Notes: generated by a model from the sequence alone, not told the origin. Shown: positions 34,024 through 43,472, counted from the first letter of the stretch. The stretch: 64,000 bases of DNA from GCA-2720975 sp964469565 (GCA_964469565.1 CAYXZD010000020.1:1-64000), one strand, 5' to 3'. Numbers and translations: made by a program.

Positions 34024-34628
34024 TTGAGGCGCATCATCAAGAACTCTGACTCGCCTTCGGGCTGGTGGTACATCTCCATGCAATGTTTGTCGGGCCCCTG
34101 GAAGATGAGAACATCGCGCACGTGAACCTGGGCACCCGTCATGGGATCGATCATTTCCTTATGGGTGACAATCCGCGTGCCGTCTTCGCTGAGAGTGCCG
34201 GGCGCCACCGGTGCGAGCATGGTGCTCGACGAATCGCACCAGGTCCCCACGTACGCACCGATATTCTTGTCATAGCCCATCAATCCTAGACCGATGAATG
34301 GCTGGCCCATCCACTCAGATTCGTAATCGGAGCGCAAGAAACAGCCTCCCAAGATCCAGGAATTCACCATGACCCCGGTGAGTTCAACGACCTCGGCTCC
34401 TGGACTGGCCCACATGGAAAGCTGTGTATCAAAGGTTCCAATGAGCTGTTCGAGCAGCGCATGCTCCTCCGCAGGGGTCCCTAGGTAGATCATGCGCTCC
34501 ATCATCTGATCCATGGACGCAGCAGCGGGTGGCTCGGCGTCAATGGTCATCACGTCGGGGCTTTGGCATGCACCAAGAGCGCACACGGCGGGGATCATTA
34601 CACGCAGAAGAGAATAAGGGGAGGTCAT
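33993..34628 (-). CDS. DUF1579-type lipoprotein
   Basis: 211 residues. A signal peptide of about 20 residues ends ALGAC, a standard lipobox. Sequence motifs LLEQLIGTFDTQLSMW, then GGCFLRSDYESEWMGQPF and GLGLMGYDKNIGAYVGTWCD match the DUF1579 beta-barrel-like family, which is abundant in planctomycetes. No function is known. The 3' end overlaps the JAMM gene by 31 bp on the opposite strand. Confidence 0.85.
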   Translation of the reverse strand: MTSPYSLLRVMIPAVCALGACQSPDVMTIDAEPPAAASMDQMMERMIYLGTPAEEHALLEQLIGTFDTQLSMWASPGAEVVELTGVMVNSWILGGCFLRSDYESEWMGQPFIGLGLMGYDKNIGAYVGTWCDSSSTMLAPVAPGTLSEDGTRIVTHKEMIDPMTGAQVHVRDVLIFQGPDKHCMEMYHQPEGESEFLMMRLNYTRSAGSSQ

Positions 34629-34741
34629 TGTTCGTTTGGAGTGGCGGGGTTATCGCTTCGCACGGAGGCAGTGAGAGGAAACATTGTATGCCAACGCCAG
34701 CCAACATCGACAAGTCCCCCATCGGGTCGTAGCCTCTCTCC

Positions 34742-35371
34742 ATGTCCCTAGAGCCCGCCAAAGCCCCGAGATCCGCTCCTCAACTGATCCTGATGGACGT
34801 CATGGGCACTCTCGTCTATGACCCCTTCAGGATCGAAATGCCCGCCTTCCTTGGAATGAGTTTCGACGACTTGCTCGCATCCAAGCACCCTACGGCCTGG
34901 GCTGAGTTCGAGCTGAATCAGATTGACGAGGCCACTCTGTTCTCCCGTTTTTTCAAGGACGGGCGCACCTTCGACGGGCCTGGACTCAAGGCCATCACGA
35001 CCCAGAGCTATGCCTGGCTGCCGGGCATGCAGTCCATAGTCGAGCAGCTTGTCGAATCGGGCGTGCCCCTCCACGTGCTTTCAAACTACCCCCACTGGTA
35101 CGAGCAAATCGAGCAGGCCCTCGGCCTCTCCCGGTACTTGCCCTGGTCATTCGTTTCTTGTCACACGGGCCTACGCAAGCCTGACCCCCAGGCCTTTTTG
35201 CAACCCCTGAGCCAATTCAACGTTTCTCCCTCGGCTTGCCTACTCGTGGATGACAATGCACAGAACATCTCCTCGGCTCAAGCGCTGGGCATTGACACCA
35301 TCACCTTCCGCGATGCGCCTTCCCTTGCGGCGGAATTGTCAACCCGGGGACTTGCCGTGGAGGCTCCTTAG
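34742..35371 (+). CDS. HAD-superfamily protein with non-standard motif I
   Basis: 209 residues with a HAD cap and core layout: motif I MDVMGTLVYDPF (Asp19), motif II LSNYP, a Lys in RKPDPQAFLQPL (motif III) and VDDNAQNISSAQALG (motif IV). The second Asp of DxD in motif I, the usual acid/base residue, is Met21. This DVMGT pattern occurs in a subgroup related to plant-type HAD proteins; the phosphatase activity is thus uncertain. The C-terminus overlaps the convergent TPR gene by 4 bp. Confidence 0.85.
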   Translation: MSLEPAKAPRSAPQLILMDVMGTLVYDPFRIEMPAFLGMSFDDLLASKHPTAWAEFELNQIDEATLFSRFFKDGRTFDGPGLKAITTQSYAWLPGMQSIVEQLVESGVPLHVLSNYPHWYEQIEQALGLSRYLPWSFVSCHTGLRKPDPQAFLQPLSQFNVSPSACLLVDDNAQNISSAQALGIDTITFRDAPSLAAELSTRGLAVEAP

Positions 35372-36090
35372 CCGCGACCGACACCCCAACGTGCGAGCCG
35401 CGCGCGCCAGACCCAGCCCGCTGCCTCGCGTTTTTGATACTTCGCCGCCCCTGCTGCAATGTCTGCGACGCCCGCCCAGGTGGCCTGCGCTTGCTCCCGT
35501 TTGCCCGCACGCCAATAGGCCTTGCCACGCAGGAAGGCACTCATCGGTTGGGGTCCGTGCCGCTGTTCAAATGCGGCCAACGTCTGCAAGCAAGCTTCCC
35601 AATCTTCGACCTCCAGCTGCGATTCCCCCATGAACAATGCGGCTTGACCGTAAGCACAATCTGGGTCCAGCTCCAGTGCCTCTTTGAAGCAAGCAATGGC
35701 CCTGTCCGGATGACCTGTGCGCAACCATGACTCACCTAAGCGGTAGTGCCAATCTGCTCGATTCGGCAAGGCCTCCAACGCCACATGCAGGTGAGGTTGT
35801 GCCTTCTTGAATCGACCCATGGAGACCAGCATGGCCCCGAGTTTTCCGCGGTTGAAGGGAGTGTCCGTCGCCGAAAACTGGGAGAGGGCACGCTGAGCCT
35901 TGGCACGCTGGAGCCCGCGCTCGCCCCAATAGGAGAGCGCACCTGCTAGAACCGCTGCCGTCAACCAAAACCCTAGGAGGGGAACCGCGAATACCGGCCC
36001 GATGACCGGAATCATGGGTAGCCAACCATTGAGAACGATGACAGCTACGAAAAAAAGTATCAAGCGCAACACGCGATCCAGTATAGGCAA
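35368..36090 (-). CDS. membrane-anchored TPR protein
   Basis: 240 residues. Two hydrophobic helices lie at about 8-27 and 34-54, then at least three TPR units follow from about 75 on, e.g. HLHVALEALPNRADWHYRLG and AIACFKEALELDPDCAYGQA. TPR proteins act as scaffolds; the partner is unknown. It is divergent from lpxB and convergent with the HAD gene. Confidence 0.85.
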   Translation of the reverse strand: MPILDRVLRLILFFVAVIVLNGWLPMIPVIGPVFAVPLLGFWLTAAVLAGALSYWGERGLQRAKAQRALSQFSATDTPFNRGKLGAMLVSMGRFKKAQPHLHVALEALPNRADWHYRLGESWLRTGHPDRAIACFKEALELDPDCAYGQAALFMGESQLEVEDWEACLQTLAAFEQRHGPQPMSAFLRGKAYWRAGKREQAQATWAGVADIAAGAAKYQKREAAGWVWRARLARWGVGRG

Positions 36091-36170
36091 GCCCCTGGGA
36101 CGATGCTCACCTTGCCGTGGCTTGTGGCCCTATCCAATTCGGGAGTCTTCTTCGGGAGCATCAAGAGACT

Positions 36171-37553
36171 ATGCTCTGCCCCATGATCCGCCGCCCTCCC
36201 AAGCCTCGACGCGCCGCCCAGTTCGAACTGGCTCGGGCCCTGCTCACCGTCGGCTGCCTGCCCCTGCGGCTGCTGGCGTTTAGCTTGACCCGTGCGAGTT
36301 GGCGGCGCAGGCTCGCACGCCACATCGGTGACCCACCACCTCCCCTCGAGTCGCCGCCACTTCCCACCCGAGGTACAAGCCGGACTCGCCCACTGCGCGT
36401 CTTTATTTCCGCTGGCGAGACCTCAAGCGCTGGCCACGCGGCGAGGGTGGCAGAGGCCTTACGCGCGGCGTGCGACCGATCGGGTTACCCGCCTCCACAC
36501 CTCACGGGTCTGGGACCCTCCGTCCTCTCCGAGTCGGGTGTAGCCTGCGTGGGAGATCCCTGTTCCGCTGCAACCATGGGAGGCCAGGGGGTCTGGCGTG
36601 AGATTCCTTTCTATCTCGATTTACTCGAACGGGCCGCCGAGAGTTTCTCCGTTGAACCGCCCGACGTCTTGGTTGCAGTGGACGCACCCGCTCTTCACCT
36701 TCCCATCGCACGCATGGCGCGACGTTATGGCATTCCATGCGTCCACATGGTTGCGCCGCAATACTGGGCTTGGGGACCGTGGCGCGTGCGTGCCTACCGC
36801 AAGGTCGTCCAACGGGCCCTGACCATATTCCCGTGGGAGCCGGGCTGGTTTGCAGAGCTCGCCGTGCCGACGGCCCATGTGGGCCACCCGCAAATGGATG
36901 TGCTCGCCGGTCTTCCTAAGGCCCACCCCATCAACTCCACCGACCAGCGCACCGAACTCGTGCTCCTACCAGGGAGTCGGCGGGGCGAAGTAGCTGCTCA
37001 CCTAGGGTTTATGCTCGAGGCGGCAGAGCCCCTGCTCCATGAAGACCCCGACCTCGTAATCACCATTGCCCAAGCCAGTGAAGAACATCGCGAGTTGATT
37101 GAGTCTGTGCTCGCGGATAGCCCCCTTTCAGCTCGGCTTGAAGTAGGCGAATTGCACTCATCCCTCAATCGAGCTCGTACAGCCTTGGCTGCATCGGGGA
37201 CGGTACTGACAGACCTACTCCACCATCGGCTGCCCACGGTTGTGATTTATGCCCTGCGGGGGCGCATGCGTTCGCGGCTGGTTCCGGCTTTGCTGACCAC
37301 GCCATTTTTCGCCACAACCAACTTGCTCGCCCAACGCGAAGTTCTTCCCGAGCGGGGCCTTCGTGCGGGCACAAACGATGCCCTCGGAGAAGTCCGCGGC
37401 TTGCTCCACCGGGCTCACCATGACGAGGAATGGCGCCAGCGAACCATTCAACACCTCGGGGAGGCCGCCGAACGCATAGGGCCCGCCGGTGCGGCGTCGC
37501 GCTGCGCCGCTCACGTCATTGAGATGGCTCTCGGGGGTGGCCTGCCCTTATGA
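36171..37553 (+). CDS. lpxB: lipid-A-disaccharide synthase
   Basis: 460 residues from ATG 36171 (ATG 36183, MIRRPP, also possible). Family segments: RVFISAGETSSAGHAARVAEAL in place of the usual AGExSGD, LTGLGPSVLSESGV, then GIPCVHMVAPQYWAWGPWR, LLPGSRRGEV, and the sugar-nucleotide site AASGTVLTDLLHHRLPTVVIY. The enzyme joins UDP-diacylglucosamine to lipid X in the cytoplasmic face of the inner membrane. An N-terminal extension of about 70 residues, including a membrane-like stretch, precedes the catalytic core. Translationally coupled (ATGA overlap) to the following sigma factor gene, an unusual pairing. Confidence 0.9.
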   Translation: MLCPMIRRPPKPRRAAQFELARALLTVGCLPLRLLAFSLTRASWRRRLARHIGDPPPPLESPPLPTRGTSRTRPLRVFISAGETSSAGHAARVAEALRAACDRSGYPPPHLTGLGPSVLSESGVACVGDPCSAATMGGQGVWREIPFYLDLLERAAESFSVEPPDVLVAVDAPALHLPIARMARRYGIPCVHMVAPQYWAWGPWRVRAYRKVVQRALTIFPWEPGWFAELAVPTAHVGHPQMDVLAGLPKAHPINSTDQRTELVLLPGSRRGEVAAHLGFMLEAAEPLLHEDPDLVITIAQASEEHRELIESVLADSPLSARLEVGELHSSLNRARTALAASGTVLTDLLHHRLPTVVIYALRGRMRSRLVPALLTTPFFATTNLLAQREVLPERGLRAGTNDALGEVRGLLHRAHHDEEWRQRTIQHLGEAAERIGPAGAASRCAAHVIEMALGGGLPL

Positions 37554-38248
37554 GCGCCTCCCACCGCCCCACACCCGGTCCTGAAGCAAAAAAATCGGAG
37601 GGACCGTTGAATAGAAACGAGCGGCATCGGTACGAGGAGGCCATGTCCTTGGAAGCCACAACCCTCATGGGTGCCGTTCAATCCGGCGACCCAGAGGCCT
37701 TCAATCGCCTGAGCACGCTTGTGCGCGGGCGTGGCTTTCGTCTGGCACACAATTGGGTGGGCTCCCACCATGACGCCCTCGACCTCTGCCAAGAGGCACT
37801 GCTGAAGGTTTTCAAATCGCGGGACACCTACGACCCCTCTCAGCCGTTCTTGCCCTGGTTCCACAGGATCCTGCGCAATACCTGCTTTAGCTTCCTTCGT
37901 AAGAACCAGCGCATTCAGCGCACTCCGCTAACCCAAATGCGTCCGGATGGTGAGGAATACAACTTCGAGATTATCGCGCCGACGGCCGACCCCTCGGAGG
38001 CTCTGCTCGAGTCCGAACGCGCGGTTCTATTTCACGAAGCCCTGGCTCAACTTTCCGAGCGCGACCGTGAGATGCTAACGCTGCGGCACTTCGAAGACCT
38101 GTCCTACCGTTCCATCGCAGAGACCTTGGGAATCCCTGAGGGCACCGTCATGTCGAGGTTGTTTCATGCGCGGCGTCGCCTGCGGGAACACCTCGAACCC
38201 CTATTAGATGAGGATACTCCCAGCGATTCGCGGGAGCCCTCCGCCTGA
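37550..38248 (+). CDS. ECF-type RNA polymerase sigma factor
   Basis: 232 residues. Region 2 (about 48-120) has ALDLCQEALLKVFKSRDTYDPSQPFLPWFHRIL; region 4 (about 165-215) has LSERDREMLTLRHFEDLSYRSIAETLGIPEGTVMSRLFHARRRLREHL. A long polar N-terminal part of 45 residues precedes region 2, so the start could be the internal ATG for MSLEATTLMG. The gene overlaps lpxB by 4 bp and is followed by its likely anti-sigma gene. Confidence 0.93.
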   Translation: MSASHRPTPGPEAKKSEGPLNRNERHRYEEAMSLEATTLMGAVQSGDPEAFNRLSTLVRGRGFRLAHNWVGSHHDALDLCQEALLKVFKSRDTYDPSQPFLPWFHRILRNTCFSFLRKNQRIQRTPLTQMRPDGEEYNFEIIAPTADPSEALLESERAVLFHEALAQLSERDREMLTLRHFEDLSYRSIAETLGIPEGTVMSRLFHARRRLREHLEPLLDEDTPSDSREPSA

Positions 38249-38262
38249 CCCCCCTTCCGGCC

Positions 38263-38709
38263 ATGACGTCGACAGAACCCACCCCTACCCCAGACGAACT
38301 CAGCGCCATGGCCTATGCGGATGGCGAACTCAGGGGTGCGGAACTCGAGCTTTTCAAACAACGGCTCGCGTCAGAGCCCGCCTTGAATCAACGAGTAGCC
38401 TACTATCGAGCCCTCGAGGTCTTGGCTCGCACCATGGCACCGCCCGAGCCGGCCGACCTGGAGTGGGACAGAATCGAACAGGAGTCCCTTTATTCCACGA
38501 GCATGGGTTTGGGTCTCGGCTTGGTCCTTGTAGGCGGCTTGGGACTCTCTGCCATGAGCATCGCCACGCTCCTGCGATCTCCCATGGATGTCCTTTCCAA
38601 AGTCCTCCTCACTGCGCTCAGCGCCGGCCTCGCCCTACTTTTCGTCAATGTCCTTTCCTCGCGCGTGCGCACCCAATCCCTCGACCCCTACCGCCTGGTG
38701 AAACGATGA
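38263..38709 (+). CDS. probable anti-sigma factor
   Basis: 148 residues: an N-terminal domain with DELSAMAYADGELRGAELELFKQRL, typical of anti-sigma N-termini, and two membrane helices at about 85-105 and 110-130. The zinc-binding H-x3-C-x2-C motif of ZAS domains is absent. The gene lies 14 bp after the sigma gene and overlaps the YbjQ gene by 4 bp. It would hold the sigma factor at the membrane until a signal comes. Confidence 0.87.
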   Translation: MTSTEPTPTPDELSAMAYADGELRGAELELFKQRLASEPALNQRVAYYRALEVLARTMAPPEPADLEWDRIEQESLYSTSMGLGLGLVLVGGLGLSAMSIATLLRSPMDVLSKVLLTALSAGLALLFVNVLSSRVRTQSLDPYRLVKR

Positions 38710-39038
38710 TCATTACGACTGTGGACACTCTGCCCGATCAGCAGGTCACGAGAACATTCGGCCTGGTTCGGGGCACCACCGTGCGGGCTCGCCATTTAGG
38801 CATCGACGTGATTGCTATCCTCAAGTTGGTCGTGGGCGGCGAAGTTCATGAATACACGAAACTCGTGGCCGAGGCGCGCGAGGAGGCCCTTGATCGCATG
38901 GTGCGGGAAGCCCGCGCACGGGGCGCGAATGCCATCATTGGATTTCGGTTTGCGACAAGCCAAGTATCCAAGGCCGCCGCAGAAGTGGTGGCGTACGGCA
39001 CAGCCGTGACTCTGAATGAGATCCCCGTCGAAGGGTGA
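38706..39038 (+). CDS. YbjQ family (UPF0145) protein
   Basis: 110 residues, the usual length. Family strands are MIITTVDTLPDQQVTRTFGLVRGTTV, then an ALDRMVREARARGANAIIGFRF helix-strand and VAYGTAVTL. Oligomeric, of unknown function. The start ATG overlaps the anti-sigma stop (ATGA), so it belongs to the lpxB-sigma-anti-sigma operon. Confidence 0.93.
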   Translation: MIITTVDTLPDQQVTRTFGLVRGTTVRARHLGIDVIAILKLVVGGEVHEYTKLVAEAREEALDRMVREARARGANAIIGFRFATSQVSKAAAEVVAYGTAVTLNEIPVEG

Positions 39039-39174
39039 ATTGTTTTCCACTTGGGGCGATTCTGCACCCACGAATGGCTGTGAGGTAAGCTTGGGTGTTC
39101 TGCCCCCCATGAAGGGGCCGCTTGGTTTCTAGTCCGCCATCGGGCGGGTAGAAGTCTGGTATCCTCTGACTCAC

Positions 39175-41592
39175 ATGCCGCCCATTCGATTCCAAGTAGC
39201 CCCCACCCACCCAGTGGCGGGGTCCAACGCCGTGCGAACACAGCACGCGAGGAATCGGTGGACCCTCGGCGTGGCCATCATCGGTCTGGCTTGTATGGCG
39301 AGCTGCTCTGATCAGCCCCTTGACGCAGCCCCGCGCGATGCGGCGAGCATTGTTCGCCTTCGATTTGAGCACGAGGGAGCCGTCGCTCCTGTGGACGATT
39401 CACTTCAATCGGTGGCGCGCTTCGAGGTCACGCCCGAGCAGTTGAGAGGCTGGAACCTGCATGGAACCGACGAGGCTCCTCGCTCACACAAGATCAAAGG
39501 CTTGTCAAAAAGGCGCCCAGGCCTACGGGTGACGGGAGCCGAAGGTGGGTCCATCCATATCCCCTGCGAACTCAAGGCCGGAAGCGTCAACCGTGCTGCG
39601 GTGCAGATCATGTGCAACAGCAAGGTCGACGTCTCGGTTGCGCTCATGCGCAGAGGAGAGATCGTCCACAAGAGCATCCCCCTGCGGCACACGGGATCGG
39701 GTCGACTGGACACTCTCTTGATCGACATTCCGGGCGTCTTTACCAGTGAGACAGATTTCGATGGTGTTCGGGTCCTGATCGGCCGTCTGAAACACGACTC
39801 ATCGTTTTTTGGCGTCGACCTCTTGCAGGTCCCCCTCGCCAGCTTCCTGCCCTCCGACCCCACCCAACTCGAATCGGTGGGCATCGGAAACGAATCGCGT
39901 ACCTGCCTTGGCTTGAGGCAGGGCGCTCCTCTTACGGCTCAAGCGGAGGCCACTCCCGGGGGAATCCTGCGCCTAGGAATGGCCCGCCCCGCCGAAGTCC
40001 TACGCCCCCAGGAACGCCCACGCGTCCTCGTCGAGGTGTTTGAGCGCGACGCGCCAGGTTCAGCCCCCCTGGCCCAAGACTCGTTCAGACTCCCCGGCGC
40101 ATCGGGTGCCGAGCAGTGGGAGGATGTGGAGCTCACGATTCCCCTCGAGCGACCCACCGAGATCACTGTGCGCCTAGAATTGAAATCAGCATTCGAGGGC
40201 AGCAGCGTGGTGGCAATCTCCTCCCCACGGATAGAACGCCGCTGGGCCGGCCCCAAGACGGTGGTCCTCGTCACCTCCGATACCCACCGCAATGATCACC
40301 TTGGGGCCTCGCCAACCAACGCCGGAGTGCAAACTCCTTTCTTGGACCGGTTGGCCGCCGGGGGAGTGATGTTCGAAGATGCATACGCGTCCACGAATAT
40401 CACCAATCCATCCCATGCCTCCATCATGACTGCGCTCTCTCCCCGAGACACGCGCATGATCGACAACAACACGGTACTCGCTGAACAGGCCACCACCCTT
40501 GCGGAGTGCTATCAAGAGGCTGGGTTCTTTACGATCGCCGCCCTGAGTGCCGGACACATGAACCACCGCCAGAGTGGGCTCTCCCAAGGATTTGACCGCC
40601 TGTGGGTACCAAGCGGAAAAACCGACGTCGACTCACGAATCTCGATCAAGCACCTCGATGGGTGGTTGGACCAGGCTCAGGGCCTGCCCCTGTTTGTGTG
40701 GCTGCATGTGTTTGATGCACACACGCCCTATGTGGTGCCGAGCGAACTTCGCTGGCGTTATTACGACCGAGACCGTGACCCTTATGATGAATCTCTCCCC
40801 CCCATGCCCGCGGGTGGACGGGTGCCCTGGGACGCGGCCGTGCGTGACTTGGAGTACGTCAAGAGTCAGTACATGTCCGAGGTCACCTACCTCGACTCGC
40901 AACTAGAGGGATTCCTAGCCCACCCCCGCTTGAGCACGGGCATCATCGCCCTCACCGGGGATCATGGAGAATCGTTCGGGGAGCACGGTTTGTATTACAC
41001 CCACCAGGGCCTCTTTCCGGACACATTGGCGATCCCCCTCATTCTGAACTGGCCTGGCGGCCCCTCGGGTGTTCGTGTGCGCGATGCCGTCGACCACTTG
41101 GATCTGGGCCGCACCTTGCTCGACATCAGCGGCCTAGCTCAGTCGGAGTTCCCAGGGCGGAATCTGATGCGTTGGGTGGATGGTGATACTCAACCACAAC
41201 CTCGCTTCGCCATCAGTTCCCACGCCCATGCATTCTCCATCGAAAGCGAGGGCTGGTTCCTCGTGGTCCATGCACGTAATACCCGCAAACCTGAGCGAGT
41301 TGCCCACCAAGTCGAATTGTATTTCTTGCCTGACGACCCCGGCTGTGAAACGGATTTGGTGGATTCTGAATTCGAGCGAGCCCGAGTGCTTCGCAAGCAA
41401 TTGCTCACCTGGCTAGAAGATGCGTCTGCCACGGGGCTTTCCCAAGCGACCGGGCCCCAGAGCGTTGAAGAGTTGGCTCAGCTGGCCGCCCTAGGTTATG
41501 CGTCCCAGGAAGCCGGCCCCGCTCACGCTTCGGAAGGGGCGGGTTGGTACCGCGAGGATCCCAAGGATCCGTGGTGCCAGCGCTTCCACTAG
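39175..41592 (+). CDS. sulfatase-like lipoprotein with Thr nucleophile position
   Basis: 805 residues. The signal ends MASC (Cys44) with a long basic n-region, so a lipoprotein is likely. Residues 60-350 are beta-rich and unlike known domains. The alkaline-phosphatase-type catalytic domain starts at about 360 (VVLVTSDTHRNDHLG; metal Asp) and has TNPSHASIMTALS at about 410-422, where the formylglycine Cys/Ser position of CxPSR is Thr and Arg is His. The later GDHGESFGEHG holds the conserved metal His. The TxPSHxS pattern occurs in hydrolases and transferases that use Thr as nucleophile, so sulfate ester cleavage should not be assumed. Secreted or periplasmic. Confidence 0.85.
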   Translation: MPPIRFQVAPTHPVAGSNAVRTQHARNRWTLGVAIIGLACMASCSDQPLDAAPRDAASIVRLRFEHEGAVAPVDDSLQSVARFEVTPEQLRGWNLHGTDEAPRSHKIKGLSKRRPGLRVTGAEGGSIHIPCELKAGSVNRAAVQIMCNSKVDVSVALMRRGEIVHKSIPLRHTGSGRLDTLLIDIPGVFTSETDFDGVRVLIGRLKHDSSFFGVDLLQVPLASFLPSDPTQLESVGIGNESRTCLGLRQGAPLTAQAEATPGGILRLGMARPAEVLRPQERPRVLVEVFERDAPGSAPLAQDSFRLPGASGAEQWEDVELTIPLERPTEITVRLELKSAFEGSSVVAISSPRIERRWAGPKTVVLVTSDTHRNDHLGASPTNAGVQTPFLDRLAAGGVMFEDAYASTNITNPSHASIMTALSPRDTRMIDNNTVLAEQATTLAECYQEAGFFTIAALSAGHMNHRQSGLSQGFDRLWVPSGKTDVDSRISIKHLDGWLDQAQGLPLFVWLHVFDAHTPYVVPSELRWRYYDRDRDPYDESLPPMPAGGRVPWDAAVRDLEYVKSQYMSEVTYLDSQLEGFLAHPRLSTGIIALTGDHGESFGEHGLYYTHQGLFPDTLAIPLILNWPGGPSGVRVRDAVDHLDLGRTLLDISGLAQSEFPGRNLMRWVDGDTQPQPRFAISSHAHAFSIESEGWFLVVHARNTRKPERVAHQVELYFLPDDPGCETDLVDSEFERARVLRKQLLTWLEDASATGLSQATGPQSVEELAQLAALGYASQEAGPAHASEGAGWYREDPKDPWCQRFH

Positions 41593-41664
41593 GGGATCCC
41601 TCCCTAGCCTGATACTCTAGGGGCCTCCCTTGAACCCCCTGCTCTCCCGTGCGTTAGTGACCCC

Positions 41665-43440
41665 ATGCTCCCATTCCTGCTAGCCCTGAGTCCGAGTATT
41701 GCATCGCTATCCCCCCCTGAGGTCGCCGCTGAGATGGCTACTGAGGTCGCCGCTGGGGTGTGTCCTGAATGGCCAGCCTCCCAGGACCTGACAGGCCTCA
41801 AGGACGAGATCGACCTCTCCATACGATGGTTACGGTCCGTACAGGACCCCACAACGGGCACCTATGGTGCGGACCTTCAAACCACCGCCCAGGTGCTGAC
41901 CGCCCTCGCCACCAGCCCACGCAAGTACACTCGACAGGATGGCCCCTTTGTCGCCTCGGCCCTCGATGCATTGATCGCCCAGCAGGCAGACGCCGGGTGG
42001 ATTGCCCCCGCTGATGCAGCCCCCTCAGCGCGCCTTGCGATTACCCGCACCGCTGCGGGCGCACTCTTTCATTACCCGGATGCGGTGAGCACGCCTGCTC
42101 TGGGAAAGTCCGTGGCCTGGCTCGCCCAGCAGGGGATTGCCGACCCGGCTCCCGGCGGCGTGCCCACCCCCGAGACGAAGCACGAAGCGTCCGTACTAGC
42201 CCGCGCCCTCTTGGCGAAGCGCGATCGAGACGGCTCCTTTGAAGGCGAAGGGGGTAAGGTCGCTGCAACGGCCCAAGCGGTCATTGAACTCTCGGCGTAC
42301 TACCCTCTGCTCAAGAAGAAGAGCGCCGTCCCCGCAGGAGCCACGCCCCTCCCGAGCGCACGCGCCGTTTCCAGTGAACAGATTCGGGAATCGATGCAAA
42401 GAGGAGCCCGATTCCTCTTAGCCGCAAGCGAGGGGGGCAAGTGGGGCGCTCCTGGACAGCCGGATGCAGGACTGACGGCAATGGTTGTGGGCGCGCTTCA
42501 GTCCCTCCCCACTCCACGCCCAGCGGACATCCAAGCGGTGATCGATGCGGACCTTGCGTGGATCGCAAGCCTGCAACGCGAAGATGGAGGCATCCACCAG
42601 GGGCGGCTCGCCAATTACGTCACATCCTCCAGTGTTCTAGCCCTCTGCCGAGCCGAGGGGGATGCGTACAAGGATGTGATTGCCCGTGCACAGGGGTTCC
42701 TCATCAAGCTGCAGGCTGACGAAGGGGAGGGCTACTCGGCGGACCACCCTTTCTATGGTGGCATTGGGTACGGTGGCGATGAACGCCCCGATCTGTCGAA
42801 CCTACAGATGGCCCTCGAGGCCCTTGTCGCTTCCGGTCTCGAAGAAGACCACGCCGCTTTCGAGCGTGCCGTCAGTTTCCTCGAACGCTGCCAGAACCGC
42901 TCGGAATCCAATGATTTTAGACTGACCACGGGGACCGAACGCATCCTAGCCGGCAACGATGGCGGCGGAAGTTATTACCCGGGCGACTCGAAGGCAGGCT
43001 TTGAGGTGCTTTCTGACGGAACCAAGATTCCACGCTCCTATGGCTCCATGACCTACGCCCTGCTCAAGGGATTGGTGTTCTCGGGCCTACAAGCTAATGA
43101 CCCCCGGGTGCAAGCCTGCTGGAAGTGGCTCAGCGAACACTACACCTTGGATGTCAACCCTGGGTTCGAACACTCCAATGACCCCACGGCCGCCTACCAA
43201 GGCTTGTTCTACTATTTCCACTCCATGGCCCGGGCCCTGAGCGTGTTCGGAGCAAAGGAAATCGTCGATGCAGAAGGAATCAAGCATGACTGGCGTGCAG
43301 AATTGGCTGCACGCCTGCTTGCCATGCAATCCAAACTGGACGGCTCCTGGGTCAATAGCAATGCACCGCGTTGGTGGGAAGGCAATCCCGTCCTCGCCAC
43401 CAGCTACGCCCTGCTCACCTTGAGCGAGACCCTCCCGTGA
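41665..43440 (+). CDS. exported alpha/alpha-toroid (prenyltransferase/squalene-cyclase-like) protein
   Basis: 591 residues, with a short signal-like start (MLPFLLALSPSIASLSP). It carries repeats of the toroid type, with QDPTTGTYGADLQTTAQVLTAL, an AGLTAMVVGAL repeat, DGGIHQGRLANYVTSSSVLAL, and NLQMALEALVASGL. A DDTAD-type cyclase motif is not evident, so this is a structural relative rather than a terpene cyclase. Such proteins are common in planctomycetes; function unknown. It sits between the sulfatase-like and FAH genes on the same strand, with gaps of 72 and 32 bp. Confidence 0.8.
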   Translation: MLPFLLALSPSIASLSPPEVAAEMATEVAAGVCPEWPASQDLTGLKDEIDLSIRWLRSVQDPTTGTYGADLQTTAQVLTALATSPRKYTRQDGPFVASALDALIAQQADAGWIAPADAAPSARLAITRTAAGALFHYPDAVSTPALGKSVAWLAQQGIADPAPGGVPTPETKHEASVLARALLAKRDRDGSFEGEGGKVAATAQAVIELSAYYPLLKKKSAVPAGATPLPSARAVSSEQIRESMQRGARFLLAASEGGKWGAPGQPDAGLTAMVVGALQSLPTPRPADIQAVIDADLAWIASLQREDGGIHQGRLANYVTSSSVLALCRAEGDAYKDVIARAQGFLIKLQADEGEGYSADHPFYGGIGYGGDERPDLSNLQMALEALVASGLEEDHAAFERAVSFLERCQNRSESNDFRLTTGTERILAGNDGGGSYYPGDSKAGFEVLSDGTKIPRSYGSMTYALLKGLVFSGLQANDPRVQACWKWLSEHYTLDVNPGFEHSNDPTAAYQGLFYYFHSMARALSVFGAKEIVDAEGIKHDWRAELAARLLAMQSKLDGSWVNSNAPRWWEGNPVLATSYALLTLSETLP

Positions 43441-43472
43441 GTCGGGTCCGCTGAGGCGCTATACTGCGCCCT

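Noticed and set aside
41665..43440. functional squalene/hopene cyclase
   Set aside because: Toroid repeats are present but no DxDD-type cyclase motif was seen; annotated only as a structural relative.
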